DNA of 34,972 bases from a virus: the IMG/VR virus record IMGVR_UViG_3300031800_000007, positions 1-34,972 of that record; one strand, given 5' to 3'. The notes beneath the pieces were generated by a model. That model worked only from the letters and a program-made list of their open reading frames with translations. It was not told the origin of the DNA and made no database searches. The position numbers were made by a program, and so were the translations under genes. Shown one piece after another: positions 21,460 through 28,210 of this stretch. How positions within the stretch are numbered: the stretch's first letter is position 1; every line of letters begins with the position of its first letter.

Positions 21460-23700
21460 TCACAGTACCTTCTCTTGCCATTGACCGCCATGTGCACGCT
21501 CGGTAGATATGACCGCCTTGCATTTCCGACAATACATCCCTGGCCCCTGGTTATTAAGGACAAGAGAACCACCACAGAACGGGCACCGGGTAATGGAGTG
21601 GTCCGCAGCCAACTCCACCACGGGTGCCCGTCTGTATCGGACGTTGCAACGACAATTGGGGTGAGCCGGGATGGTGTCAAACCCCGAGATGAACGGGTCG
21701 CCCATTTTGATCCAGCCCTGGGCCTCAGCATCAAGGCAAGGCGTTCCGCCGCCGGTGGCGTCCACCACGTCATCCCCCTGAGTGATCCAACGTTTCTCGT
21801 TGAAGTCCTGGGCCACGGCGGCCCCCAGCGCACCCTGGCCCTGAGCGGTCGCTGTCTCGGTCCTGGCCACGGTGGTCGCTCTCTGTGGGCTAAAGGCCAG
21901 GTCATCGCGTAAGGCCCGCTGTAGCGTCTGTAGGCTGTCTCCGCGCTCTATGGTCTGAGCCACCAAAGAGTTGACCCTACTCCGCGTAGCGTTGACGATA
22001 TTCAGATCCCCGTCCACCCGTAGGAGCCGGGCGCCGCGGGTTTCTGCATACTGGGTTGCGAGGTCATCGGCCAGGAGTGGCTCCATCGGGAAGATATTAA
22101 CCATCGCCGCCTTGAACGCAGCCGCGAGTTCTTCGATTACCTCAGTCTTGTATTTGGTCCACCAGTCCCAATCGTAGGCCGCGACGTCGCCGACTTCTAT
22201 CTTAGTAATTTGGTCTAGCCATCGGTAGTCAATGAGAGCAGTCAGGCGTTCATCAACAATGGGGTCTTTAAGATTCAGGGTGCCAGCGAATTTCGCAAAC
22301 TGCTCCTCGAGAAACGCAACCAACCCCTCGGCCTCGGCCTTCAGCCGCCGGGTCCACGCTAGTTGCATGACCCGCTCGGCTATGTCTAGGGGAGTGGGGG
22401 CCTTTAACTGGGGTGCTCCCCCTTTGTCAGGGGGTATCCCATCGAATATACCCAATTGATCAGCAAGGGCTTTGCCATGATCACGCCGCTCAATATATCC
22501 GAAGTCCTTCACCCCAAGGGTGAAGGGACTCCCACCAGTAGGCTTAACTTTGTCCCCGCCTTCTATCTCGCCCAGGCCCAAGATGGCCCGACCTTCATTC
22601 AGCAGCATTAGCCCAGCTTCGTAACCCTTCGTCGCCTCTTCAAGATCCAACTCGCGGTTGTTCGGCGTCGGATCAACGAACTCAAAGTGTAGGCCTCGCT
22701 CTGGATAGAGCTTTAATAGCTTCGTGTTGAGCGACAACCGGATGCGCTCCAGGCGAGGCTTGATGGTCCACCGGGCAAAGATGAACTCGGCCGCTTGAGC
22801 ATTACTTCTACTTGGCGCTTCCATGACGCCAAGCATCGGGAGCGGAACCCCGTAGGCAGCCAAAACGAGGTCGCGTGTCTGTTGCCTCAACTGGACAAAT
22901 TGCATATCGCGTTGAGTGTATTTGCGCTCAACAAACTTGGCCCTTTCCAAGAAGCCCATACGCCCGGCGTTGGCCGTACCCTGGTGCATGGTCTTCCACC
23001 GCTCGACCAGTTTGTTAAAGTCGGTATTGCTCATGGCCCGGTCTGTTTCGATGATCCCGCCTGGTGTTGCGTCATTGCGGAAGAACGACCGATTGAAGTT
23101 CGCCGCCTCCACCTCAGAACCGAGGTCGAGAATGAGGGACTGGATCGGGCCCATGCCACGATATGGGTCAAGCGGGTTCGGGTGCCGGATGAAGATCACG
23201 TCCTCGAGATCGAAAAATATCTTCTCTGAGCCGAGAGTGTAGATATAACCTTTTATGTATTCGTCATGGTCCTTGATTGGCGCCATACGGTCAGGTCGGA
23301 CGGCCCACATCTCAACCGGGATACCACGCGCATTTCTGACCAACACCCACCACATCTCTCCTGTCAACTCAAAGTGTTGTTGGCTCATCTCCAGGAAGTC
23401 TTGGCGTGTGTCGAAGGCGTTGGCTGATTCCCAGAGCGTAAGGGCGGGATGGGTGAATATCTCTTTCGCTGTACCAGGGCCTTGGTATAGATGCCACTCG
23501 CTGGAGGCAACGGCTTCGGCTATCTTGCTTACCGCGGCGAACACCCAAGAAATGGTGGAGTAGGTGGCCATGTGGCTGAGGTTCCCACCGCCCAACCCTC
23601 CAGACGTGAAGTTGCCCGCGCCTTGGTTGATCGCCGGCGGGCGCTCCTGGTTGTGGGCCTTGCTGATTAAGCCGTCGTACAGGGCTTTAAGTAGCGTCAA
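21460..23700 (-). CDS. Portal protein fused to a Mu gpF-like domain and a zinc ribbon
   Basis: 746 residues. Residues about 40-410 are an HK97-type portal (TYSTISWVFAAVSKIAEAVAS, DVIFIRHPNPLDPYRGMGPI, AAYGVPLPMLGVM). A helical linker leads to a phage Mu gpF/SPP1 gp7-like domain ending in DTIPAHPNCRCNVRY (residues 678-685 PAHPNCRC). The last 45 residues carry CPFCGG (706) and CRKC (724), a zinc ribbon not usual in portals. Portal and MuF proteins are normally separate neighbours. A TTG start at 23700 overlaps the upstream stop by TTGA, with GAGG seven bases before it. Confidence 0.9.
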   Translation of the reverse strand: MTLLKALYDGLISKAHNQERPPAINQGAGNFTSGGLGGGNLSHMATYSTISWVFAAVSKIAEAVASSEWHLYQGPGTAKEIFTHPALTLWESANAFDTRQDFLEMSQQHFELTGEMWWVLVRNARGIPVEMWAVRPDRMAPIKDHDEYIKGYIYTLGSEKIFFDLEDVIFIRHPNPLDPYRGMGPIQSLILDLGSEVEAANFNRSFFRNDATPGGIIETDRAMSNTDFNKLVERWKTMHQGTANAGRMGFLERAKFVERKYTQRDMQFVQLRQQTRDLVLAAYGVPLPMLGVMEAPSRSNAQAAEFIFARWTIKPRLERIRLSLNTKLLKLYPERGLHFEFVDPTPNNRELDLEEATKGYEAGLMLLNEGRAILGLGEIEGGDKVKPTGGSPFTLGVKDFGYIERRDHGKALADQLGIFDGIPPDKGGAPQLKAPTPLDIAERVMQLAWTRRLKAEAEGLVAFLEEQFAKFAGTLNLKDPIVDERLTALIDYRWLDQITKIEVGDVAAYDWDWWTKYKTEVIEELAAAFKAAMVNIFPMEPLLADDLATQYAETRGARLLRVDGDLNIVNATRSRVNSLVAQTIERGDSLQTLQRALRDDLAFSPQRATTVARTETATAQGQGALGAAVAQDFNEKRWITQGDDVVDATGGGTPCLDAEAQGWIKMGDPFISGFDTIPAHPNCRCNVRYRRAPVVELAADHSITRCPFCGGSLVLNNQGPGMYCRKCKAVISTERAHGGQWQEKVL

Positions 23701-23843
23701 TATTGATCCTCGTCAAGTCCGTCATACGACTCAGGATCATCAAATTCGTTGCACCGGCAAGCCAAGCATTGCTTGCCATCCATATGCTCGCTCTCATCGT
23801 GGCCACATTCGCAGACGAGATCATCGTCAATTATGCCACTCAT
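23697..23843 (-). CDS. 48-residue zinc-binding protein
   Basis: ATG 23843 to TGA 23697 encodes MSGIIDDDLVCECGHDESEH, then MDGKQCLACRCNEF and an acidic tail. The CxCGHxxxxH ... CxxCxC arrangement is a known style of small phage and bacterial zinc protein and is also seen in the 64-residue gene at 27722-27916. Its stop overlaps the portal's TTG start. Function unknown. Confidence 0.65.
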   Translation of the reverse strand: MSGIIDDDLVCECGHDESEHMDGKQCLACRCNEFDDPESYDGLDEDQY

Positions 23844-24033
23844 ACCAACCGTCAGCTCCAGGCTTTTTCTTTATGTGCATTCCAACAGACGGGGAATCAT
23901 CAACTAGACAGGGCCGGGCGCATTCAGGATAACACTCGTAGGCATATTGGCCCCCGCTCCTGTAAACCTCACCAACAATAATAGATAGATGACAAAGGCC
24001 ACACACCCTCCGGCGGTCGGCAGTCAACAACAT
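23827..24033 (-). CDS. Small Cys-rich zinc-binding protein
   Basis: 68 residues. RRRVCGLCHLSIIVGEVY near the N-terminus and YECYPECARPC in the middle form a likely treble-clef-type site. GGAGG precedes the ATG by 6 bases. It overlaps the next small gene by 17 bases. This fold type (C-x2-C, then strand, then C-x3-C) is common in phage proteins of unknown role. Confidence 0.65.
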   Translation of the reverse strand: MLLTADRRRVCGLCHLSIIVGEVYRSGGQYAYECYPECARPCLVDDSPSVGMHIKKKPGADGWYEWHN

Positions 24034-24036
24034 ACC

Positions 24037-24201
24037 CTACCTCCGCATCAACTGGGCGTATGTGATGGCCGCCACACCAAGGACAATCCACCCCAGGGGC
24101 TGCCACACCAGGAAGAGGCCGACCAGCAGCACGGCGAAGCCTACCGCCTCCACGCTCCGGGACCGGAGACGGAAGGTGGCCGCCGAGGTTAGGTGCCTCA
24201 T
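24037..24201 (-). CDS. Small membrane protein with an in-frame stop near its likely original start
   Basis: 54 residues from ATG 24201. A strongly hydrophobic stretch (GFAVLLVGLFLVWQPLGWIV, then LGVAAITYA) suggests one or two membrane passes. The best ribosome binding site (GGAGGAG) sits before ATG 24230, in the same frame but separated by TGA at 24212-24210 after six codons. The gene may therefore be broken by a nonsense change, or restart at TTG 24209 or ATG 24201. It ends 3 bases before the next ATG. Confidence 0.5.
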   Translation of the reverse strand: MRHLTSAATFRLRSRSVEAVGFAVLLVGLFLVWQPLGWIVLGVAAITYAQLMRR

Positions 24202-24263
24202 CCAATCAATCAAATGCTATCTCGGTTCATCGTAACTCCTCCTCCCTGGAACACCCGCTCTCA

Positions 24264-24330
24264 CCTGGGGGCCTAGCTAGCATGGACAGGGTCACCAGAT
24301 ACGCTGATAACGACGCCTTAGACCCCCAGG
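24264..24330 (-). promoter_or_regulatory. Long-range 12-bp stem in a 117-bp gap
   Basis: On the minus strand CCTGGGGGTCTA (24330-24319) can pair with TAGGCCCCCAGG (24275-24264), 12 pairs with one G-U, enclosing 43 bases. No U tract follows, so it is not an intrinsic terminator. The gap 24231-24347 holds no convincing gene; an 18-codon GTG frame (24348-24292) is the only one seen. Confidence 0.45.
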
Positions 24331-24347
24331 AGACAACAGGCGTTTCA

Positions 24348-24512
24348 CTAGGCCTTCTTCTCATTCTGTTGGTAAACGTGGCCGCCTGGTGCCACCTCGT
24401 TGGTAACATACCCCTTGGCATTGAAGACCACGCCTTCGTCAGGTGTCAACCCAAGGCGCCCCCGCCAGTAGTCAGCGTGGTTCCCTTTGAGCCGTCTCAG
24501 GGTTTTAGCCAT
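24348..24512 (-). CDS. 54-residue hypothetical protein
   Basis: ATG 24512 shares bases with the preceding stop (TGATG). The product is basic and compact: MAKTLRRLKGNHADYWRGR, then GLTPDEGVVFNAKGYV, then a short hydrophilic tail. No motif is recognised. It lies between large terminase and portal in a series of small genes. Confidence 0.55.
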   Translation of the reverse strand: MAKTLRRLKGNHADYWRGRLGLTPDEGVVFNAKGYVTNEVAPGGHVYQQNEKKA

Positions 24513-24655
24513 CAAACACTCTCGCCTGACATGATACTCCCCGGTGTGCCACCTAGGTTTCTACGCAACTTATGAATACACCAGTACATCGCCTGGATAT
24601 GAACATCGTACGGGAAGTAGAAGTATCTAGCCACCAGTGCTAACCGCTCATACAT
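24512..24655 (-). CDS. 47-residue hypothetical protein after the large terminase
   Basis: GGAGGG four bases before ATG 24655 supports a real start. The product begins MYERLALVARYFYFPYDVHI and is rich in aromatic residues, helical and basic in the middle. It has no recognised family. Its stop overlaps the start of the next gene, consistent with coupled translation after the terminase. Confidence 0.55.
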   Translation of the reverse strand: MYERLALVARYFYFPYDVHIQAMYWCIHKLRRNLGGTPGSIMSGESV

Positions 24656-24672
24656 GGAACCCTCCTCACTCC

Positions 24673-26097
24673 CTAGAGATCGAAGAACCTCAACGATGGC
24701 GAGCCGCAGAGCGGAGAATAGGCCATCGCCAAGGCATCAGCGTCATCTGGAGACCTCTTGATCCGTTTCTTGTACTCATCCTTGGATTCTAACCGTAGGC
24801 GCCGGTCCCCCTGGATGCGCTTCCGCCGGGCGGCCAATTGGGCGATCACCTGGGGGTTATCATCCAAGTCTACCATATCGGCCTTAAAAGCCTTGGCAAG
24901 ATCTAACCAAGCCTCGGCTATAGCGTTGACGTAATGACCTTCATCATCGGCCTTCTCCCCCCCATTGAAGGGGATGATGGGGCAATCACCACCTCGGATC
25001 CTGGCCGCCTCTTCGTTGAGCCGGTCCGTGACGCCGCCACCAACCCCGGTGTCATCCACGATGATCTCTACCTGCCAAGGTAGGCAGTCATCACAATCAG
25101 ATCGCCACTCACCCTCGTGGTCGTCACAGGCACCCTCGGCATTTGCCAATAATCCCAAGTTGCCAGCCACATCCTGGGTATCATGCCCCTGAACATCCCA
25201 AACCTTGCGGCATTGATGCCCCTGGCGACGATATACGACGGTTCTATCGCTGCCGAATCTCGCAACGTCACAGGACAGCGTTACGGTATCATCATCGTCG
25301 GGCGGGAGGTCACGCTTTACCGCCGCCATGATTTCAGACCGAGCAACAATGGTGTGCTCCAAGCTATCAGAGAACTGCCCCAAGGCGGACCCTATATACA
25401 GCGGATCATCGTCCCCCCAATCCTTGGCCATCTGCGCCACTGAGGCAACCGAAGCCATGCCCGGGATAACGGTTCTGCCTTCTATCAAGTTGGGTGTGTC
25501 GAAGGCGCTGATACGGATAGTGATCCAGTTATCCTCGCCGGCGTTGAAAGCATCGTAGAACTCGCCGGCCTCACAAAAGGGATTCCCCGTCATCAGAATA
25601 CAGGTCGGGAGTAGGCGCTTGACGCTGTCGATGTGGGCTTGGCTGATATTATGGGCCTCGGTAATGATTACCAGTAGATGCGGAGAGTGGAAGCCAAGCG
25701 CGTTATACGGGTCTGTGGTGGCGAAACCCCGGGCATAATATTCGTCCCCGATGTTCCACGCCGAAGTCTGGAGGAAGGTGCCATCAAGAGGATACTTGGC
25801 CTGGTTGAACGCCAGCCGGGCTTCGCTGAAAACGATGTCGCTAACCTGACGGTGGGAGGGCCCCACCACGATCACCTTGGCCGGCTTATGCGTGGACATC
25901 CACCAGAGCATGATCCGGGCGCTGGTCCAGTCCTTACCAGTCCCATTGGCACCACAGACGGCAACCCGGGGCTTGTCCCTTACGGCCGCAAGGATCTCCC
26001 GTGGCTTGTCCCACATATGCTCTACCCCGAGGATGTTGGTGAAGAACCAATCGGGATCTGCCTGAACGTGCTGTATTAGTTCAAGGTCGGTGGTCAC
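24673..26097 (-). CDS. terL: Terminase large subunit with an inserted zinc-like cluster
   Basis: 474 residues. Walker A is GANGTGKD (49-56), the Walker B region LLVIITEAH (141-149), and motif III MTGNP (169-173). The nuclease domain has SCDVARFG (Asp 277), VDDTGVGGG (348-349) and SPDDADALAMAY (451-454). Two oddities: Thr stands where the acidic Walker B Asp is usual (ITE rather than VDE), and residues 323-338 (CDDHEGEWRSDCDDC) form a Cys/His cluster inserted in the nuclease domain. The subunit packages DNA through the portal and makes the ends. GTG at 26097 overlaps the upstream stop by GTGA. Confidence 0.9.
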   Translation of the reverse strand: MTTDLELIQHVQADPDWFFTNILGVEHMWDKPREILAAVRDKPRVAVCGANGTGKDWTSARIMLWWMSTHKPAKVIVVGPSHRQVSDIVFSEARLAFNQAKYPLDGTFLQTSAWNIGDEYYARGFATTDPYNALGFHSPHLLVIITEAHNISQAHIDSVKRLLPTCILMTGNPFCEAGEFYDAFNAGEDNWITIRISAFDTPNLIEGRTVIPGMASVASVAQMAKDWGDDDPLYIGSALGQFSDSLEHTIVARSEIMAAVKRDLPPDDDDTVTLSCDVARFGSDRTVVYRRQGHQCRKVWDVQGHDTQDVAGNLGLLANAEGACDDHEGEWRSDCDDCLPWQVEIIVDDTGVGGGVTDRLNEEAARIRGGDCPIIPFNGGEKADDEGHYVNAIAEAWLDLAKAFKADMVDLDDNPQVIAQLAARRKRIQGDRRLRLESKDEYKKRIKRSPDDADALAMAYSPLCGSPSLRFFDL

Positions 26098-26339
26098 TCT
26101 GCCGCGGCTCCGGGTGCCAGCGGTAGGTCCATATCATGTAGAAACATTACTACCTCAAGCCCATGGCTGCACACGGCCTTGAAAGACACGCCATCCGTCG
26201 TGAGAGCCGCCACCCCATCACTAGACAATGCAAACCCACATTCATCATCAAAGGTTACCATCAGGAAAACCCCGTCAGGCACACTCTCTGGATCAATCAG
26301 AAACGGTTCTACTAATTTCGGTTCATTTTGGTCCACCAT
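26094..26339 (-). CDS. 81-residue hypothetical protein between terminase subunits
   Basis: Starts MVDQNEPKLVEPFLIDPES with AAGGGAG just upstream; the longer reading frame lacks a ribosome binding site. The product is acidic and mostly beta (GVFLMVTFDDECGFALSS). It overlaps both terminase genes, by 17 and 4 bases. It might modulate the terminase, but no family is known to me. Confidence 0.6.
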   Translation of the reverse strand: MVDQNEPKLVEPFLIDPESVPDGVFLMVTFDDECGFALSSDGVAALTTDGVSFKAVCSHGLEVVMFLHDMDLPLAPGAAAE

Positions 26340-26811
26340 CGTCTCCCTTCGGCACCAAGTCCAACAGCTCCGAGAATGACATCCGCACCGGACCGCCATC
26401 CTTTCCAGAGACTTCCTTCCGTTGCGGGGCATCGAAGCCCAACATCTCGGCCCGGCGCTTCTTGATAGCCAGACGTCGGTCCCACCAATGACCGTCTCCC
26501 CTAATCCATATGGGCTCAGGCTCTTCGCCCTTCGTTTCTTTACCCATAGTGAAATATCCTAGCCCACGGTCAACGGCCTCCCGTTCCATGTCATCCATCT
26601 CTGCTAGTTCTTTGGCCTTCACCGCAACGGGGTCCGTGAGGAGCTCCTGGCGCCACTGCGCCTCGAGCCACCGGATATCTGATGCAATGGTATTTGGATC
26701 CACTCCCATAGCCAGAGCGATCCGCCCTTTGCGCTCCCGACGCAAGTAGAGAGTAGCGACCTGTCGACGTCGCTCTTGAATCACTGCCCTTTGTTGGTTA
26801 CTTTGACCCAT
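26323..26811 (-). CDS. Terminase small subunit
   Basis: 162 residues. An N-terminal helix-turn-helix (YLRRERKGRIALAMGVDPNTIASDI) is followed by an oligomerisation-type helical stretch (LAEMDDMEREAVDRGL) and a C-terminal tail ending LVPKGDDGGPK that probably binds the large subunit. It recognises the packaging start and recruits the large subunit. It lies just upstream of the large-subunit gene. AGGG precedes the ATG; a TATAAT box lies about 20 bases upstream. Confidence 0.8.
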   Translation of the reverse strand: MGQSNQQRAVIQERRRQVATLYLRRERKGRIALAMGVDPNTIASDIRWLEAQWRQELLTDPVAVKAKELAEMDDMEREAVDRGLGYFTMGKETKGEEPEPIWIRGDGHWWDRRLAIKKRRAEMLGFDAPQRKEVSGKDGGPVRMSFSELLDLVPKGDDGGPK

Positions 26812-26830
26812 TTCCCTACTCGTTAGCTAT

Positions 26831-26836
26831 ATTATA
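26831..26836 (-). promoter_or_regulatory. -10 box of a candidate late promoter before the terminase
   Basis: A perfect TATAAT reads on the minus strand at 26836-26831, so transcription would start near 26825, 14 bases before the small terminase ATG. No recognisable -35 box lies at 15-18 bases, which would fit activation by a phage factor. A small stem (GCCGC/GCGGC) spans the upstream gap. Confidence 0.45.
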
Positions 26837-26878
26837 CTAAATTGTGCCGCTCATTAGGTTCCTGGTTCAGCAGGCGGC

Positions 26879-27220
26879 TTAGTTGCCCGCCAAAAACTTG
26901 TCCCAGTCGGCTGTGACTGCCGCCACTGGAAGCAGAATTACGTCGGCCCCGCAAGTAGTGCAGCACCCATCCTCATCGAAAGGGCCGAAGAACCGGCAGT
27001 CCACACAAAAAGGCACCTCTGGGGCCATTCGTTCGAGCAATGCCACCAGCCCCGCCGCCGCTTCCTTGGCCTCGGCGCGACAGGTGTCCCAGGCGAGGTC
27101 GGCACCCAAGTCAGCAACAACTTCGTCGGTAATATCTTTGAACAACATCGTCTCTCGATAGGCTTGAATAGAGGTTTTTAGGTCGTCTTTGGTCAACCGG
27201 GCTCGTTCAGGTGCGGACAT
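26879..27220 (-). CDS. Hypothetical protein with a zinc ribbon
   Basis: 113 residues. AAGGAGG precedes ATG 27220. The first 65 residues are helical and charged. CVDCRFFG and, after a loop, CCTTCGAD give a four-Cys ribbon near residues 72-92. It is the last gene before the terminase operon, downstream of the nuclease and methyltransferase genes. Function unknown. Confidence 0.6.
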   Translation of the reverse strand: MSAPERARLTKDDLKTSIQAYRETMLFKDITDEVVADLGADLAWDTCRAEAKEAAAGLVALLERMAPEVPFCVDCRFFGPFDEDGCCTTCGADVILLPVAAVTADWDKFLAGN

Positions 27221-27229
27221 CACTCCTCC

Positions 27230-27553
27230 TTAGTACAGCACCGCTTCAATTTTGTCCCAATCGGATGGGCGCCAGAGATAGTATTCGATTTCTGGAACAA
27301 GTTCCAAATCGTCTTGCCACTCTTTCTGATCCGCTGACAAGATACCACGCTCTGACTTCACCTCGGCAAAAATCAACCTTAGTCCCCGCACTAAAACAAG
27401 GTCTGGGAAGCCACGAGAGCCCTGTAGCGGCGTCCGCCACCCTTTGTCGGTCTTAGCTGGGCGGAAGTGGGTCCAGCGCCAGCCACGTAGCGTAGCGTAC
27501 TCTGTAACGGTGTCCTGGAACTGGGCCTCGGTTATCAGGTGGCTAGCGGTCAT
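27230..27553 (-). CDS. VRR-NUC nuclease
   Basis: 107 residues from ATG 27553 (TGATG with the upstream stop). The VRR-NUC core is clear: Glu 9, GWRWTHFRPAKTD, GFPDLVLVRG (Asp 51), IFAEVKSERG (Glu 64, Lys 66) and LSADQKEWQ (Gln 76). Standalone VRR-NUC proteins are common in phages and act as structure-specific or Holliday-junction-type endonucleases. It may resolve recombination or replication intermediates made with the RecT-like protein. Confidence 0.85.
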   Translation of the reverse strand: MTASHLITEAQFQDTVTEYATLRGWRWTHFRPAKTDKGWRTPLQGSRGFPDLVLVRGLRLIFAEVKSERGILSADQKEWQDDLELVPEIEYYLWRPSDWDKIEAVLY

Positions 27554-27729
27554 CAGCTTCCCTGGGGAAGATTCCGTGTCCACGAACGTAAGTGCTTGAG
27601 GCAGGATTTGCAGGTAGCCTCGGGAAAGGAGTTTGTTAGCTGCTTATGCGCTACTACATTTCGCCCACAATAGGTCAAAAGAGATCCCGGCTGTGACGAC
27701 CAGCGTAGATGAATTTTCAGTTCAGTCAT
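27553..27729 (-). CDS. 58-residue zinc-finger-like protein
   Basis: ATG 27729 starts MTELKIHLRWSSQPGSLL, followed by TYCGRN and CKSCLKHL. The product is basic with three Cys and one His, consistent with a small zinc or Cys-His site. AGGGG precedes it, and the start lies inside the end of the preceding frame. Its stop overlaps the nuclease start. Function unknown. Confidence 0.55.
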   Translation of the reverse strand: MTELKIHLRWSSQPGSLLTYCGRNVVAHKQLTNSFPEATCKSCLKHLRSWTRNLPQGS

Positions 27730-27916
27730 CTGTGTACCCCTGCCAGCGGTGCCAGCACCACCCGTTTGGATAGCCGGGCCTTTCGTATCCTGGGCACCGC
27801 AAGCACAGTTCCCTTCTTGAATCAATGTCGGTAAAGACGTGGCGCTCCTGGAGATGCTCGGATTGCTCATGCCCACAGACACATTCGGTTGGGCTATGTT
27901 CAGTCAGTTCGATCAT
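27722..27916 (-). CDS. 64-residue zinc-binding protein, CxCGHxxxxH type
   Basis: Contains ECVCGHEQSEHLQERH and, 17 residues later, CLRCPGYERP with a last CWHRW. It shares the CxCGHxxSEH core with the 48-residue protein ahead of the portal (23697-23843). It starts 17 bases inside the end of the preceding gene. Function unknown. Confidence 0.6.
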   Translation of the reverse strand: MIELTEHSPTECVCGHEQSEHLQERHVFTDIDSRRELCLRCPGYERPGYPNGWCWHRWQGYTDD

Positions 27917-28166
27917 AGTTCCGATACTCCGTTACCAGTATCAACTCTGGCGACACGTATCCTACCCTGGCGCCCTCTAACTGCTCGGAGATGGCGGCCC
28001 GAATGTTCGACGCTAGCTTCTTGTCTACCGGCATGTTGTATGCCAGAGACCCCACCAGCTCCGCCAGTTCGACATGCCACATGGCGGCCGCCTGATGCCC
28101 GTGAACCCGCCACTGGTAGCCGTCTACCTCTACGGTCAGACGGGTTACTTTGGGCGTGCCAGCCAT
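27900..28166 (-). CDS. 88-residue hypothetical protein
   Basis: ATG 28166 overlaps the stop of the 14-codon frame before it (TGATG), which favours it over the GTG four codons upstream. The product has VTRLTVEVDGYQWRVHGHQ, a helical middle (ELAELVGSLAYN) and an acidic end. No family is recognised. It lies between the methyltransferase and the small zinc genes. Confidence 0.55.
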   Translation of the reverse strand: MAGTPKVTRLTVEVDGYQWRVHGHQAAAMWHVELAELVGSLAYNMPVDKKLASNIRAAISEQLEGARVGYVSPELILVTEYRNYDRTD

Positions 28167-28210
28167 CAAGAGCGCCACCCGTGGCCGCAGCGGAGGCAGG
28201 TGTGGATCAT
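28166..28210 (-). CDS. 14-residue zinc-knuckle microprotein
   Basis: A frame MIHTCLRCGHGWRS starts at ATG 28210, overlapping the methyltransferase stop by ATGA, and ends at TGA 28166, overlapping the next ATG. It looks like the front of a zinc-ribbon protein cut to one C-x2-C-x-H. It could be a remnant, a coupling device or a translated microprotein. No ribosome binding site of its own. Confidence 0.35.
   Translation of the reverse strand: MIHTCLRCGHGWRS

Noticed and set aside
23969-24205. 78-codon minus frame
   Set aside because: It overlaps the 54-residue membrane gene and the Cys-rich gene, both better supported by ribosome binding sites and spacing.
24292-24348. 18-codon GTG frame MKRLLSPGG
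   Set aside because: Weak ribosome binding site, too short, and it overlaps one arm of the 12-bp stem.
24282-24575. 97-codon plus frame opposite the small genes after terminase
   Set aside because: Antisense to two coupled minus genes; no promoter or ribosome binding site.
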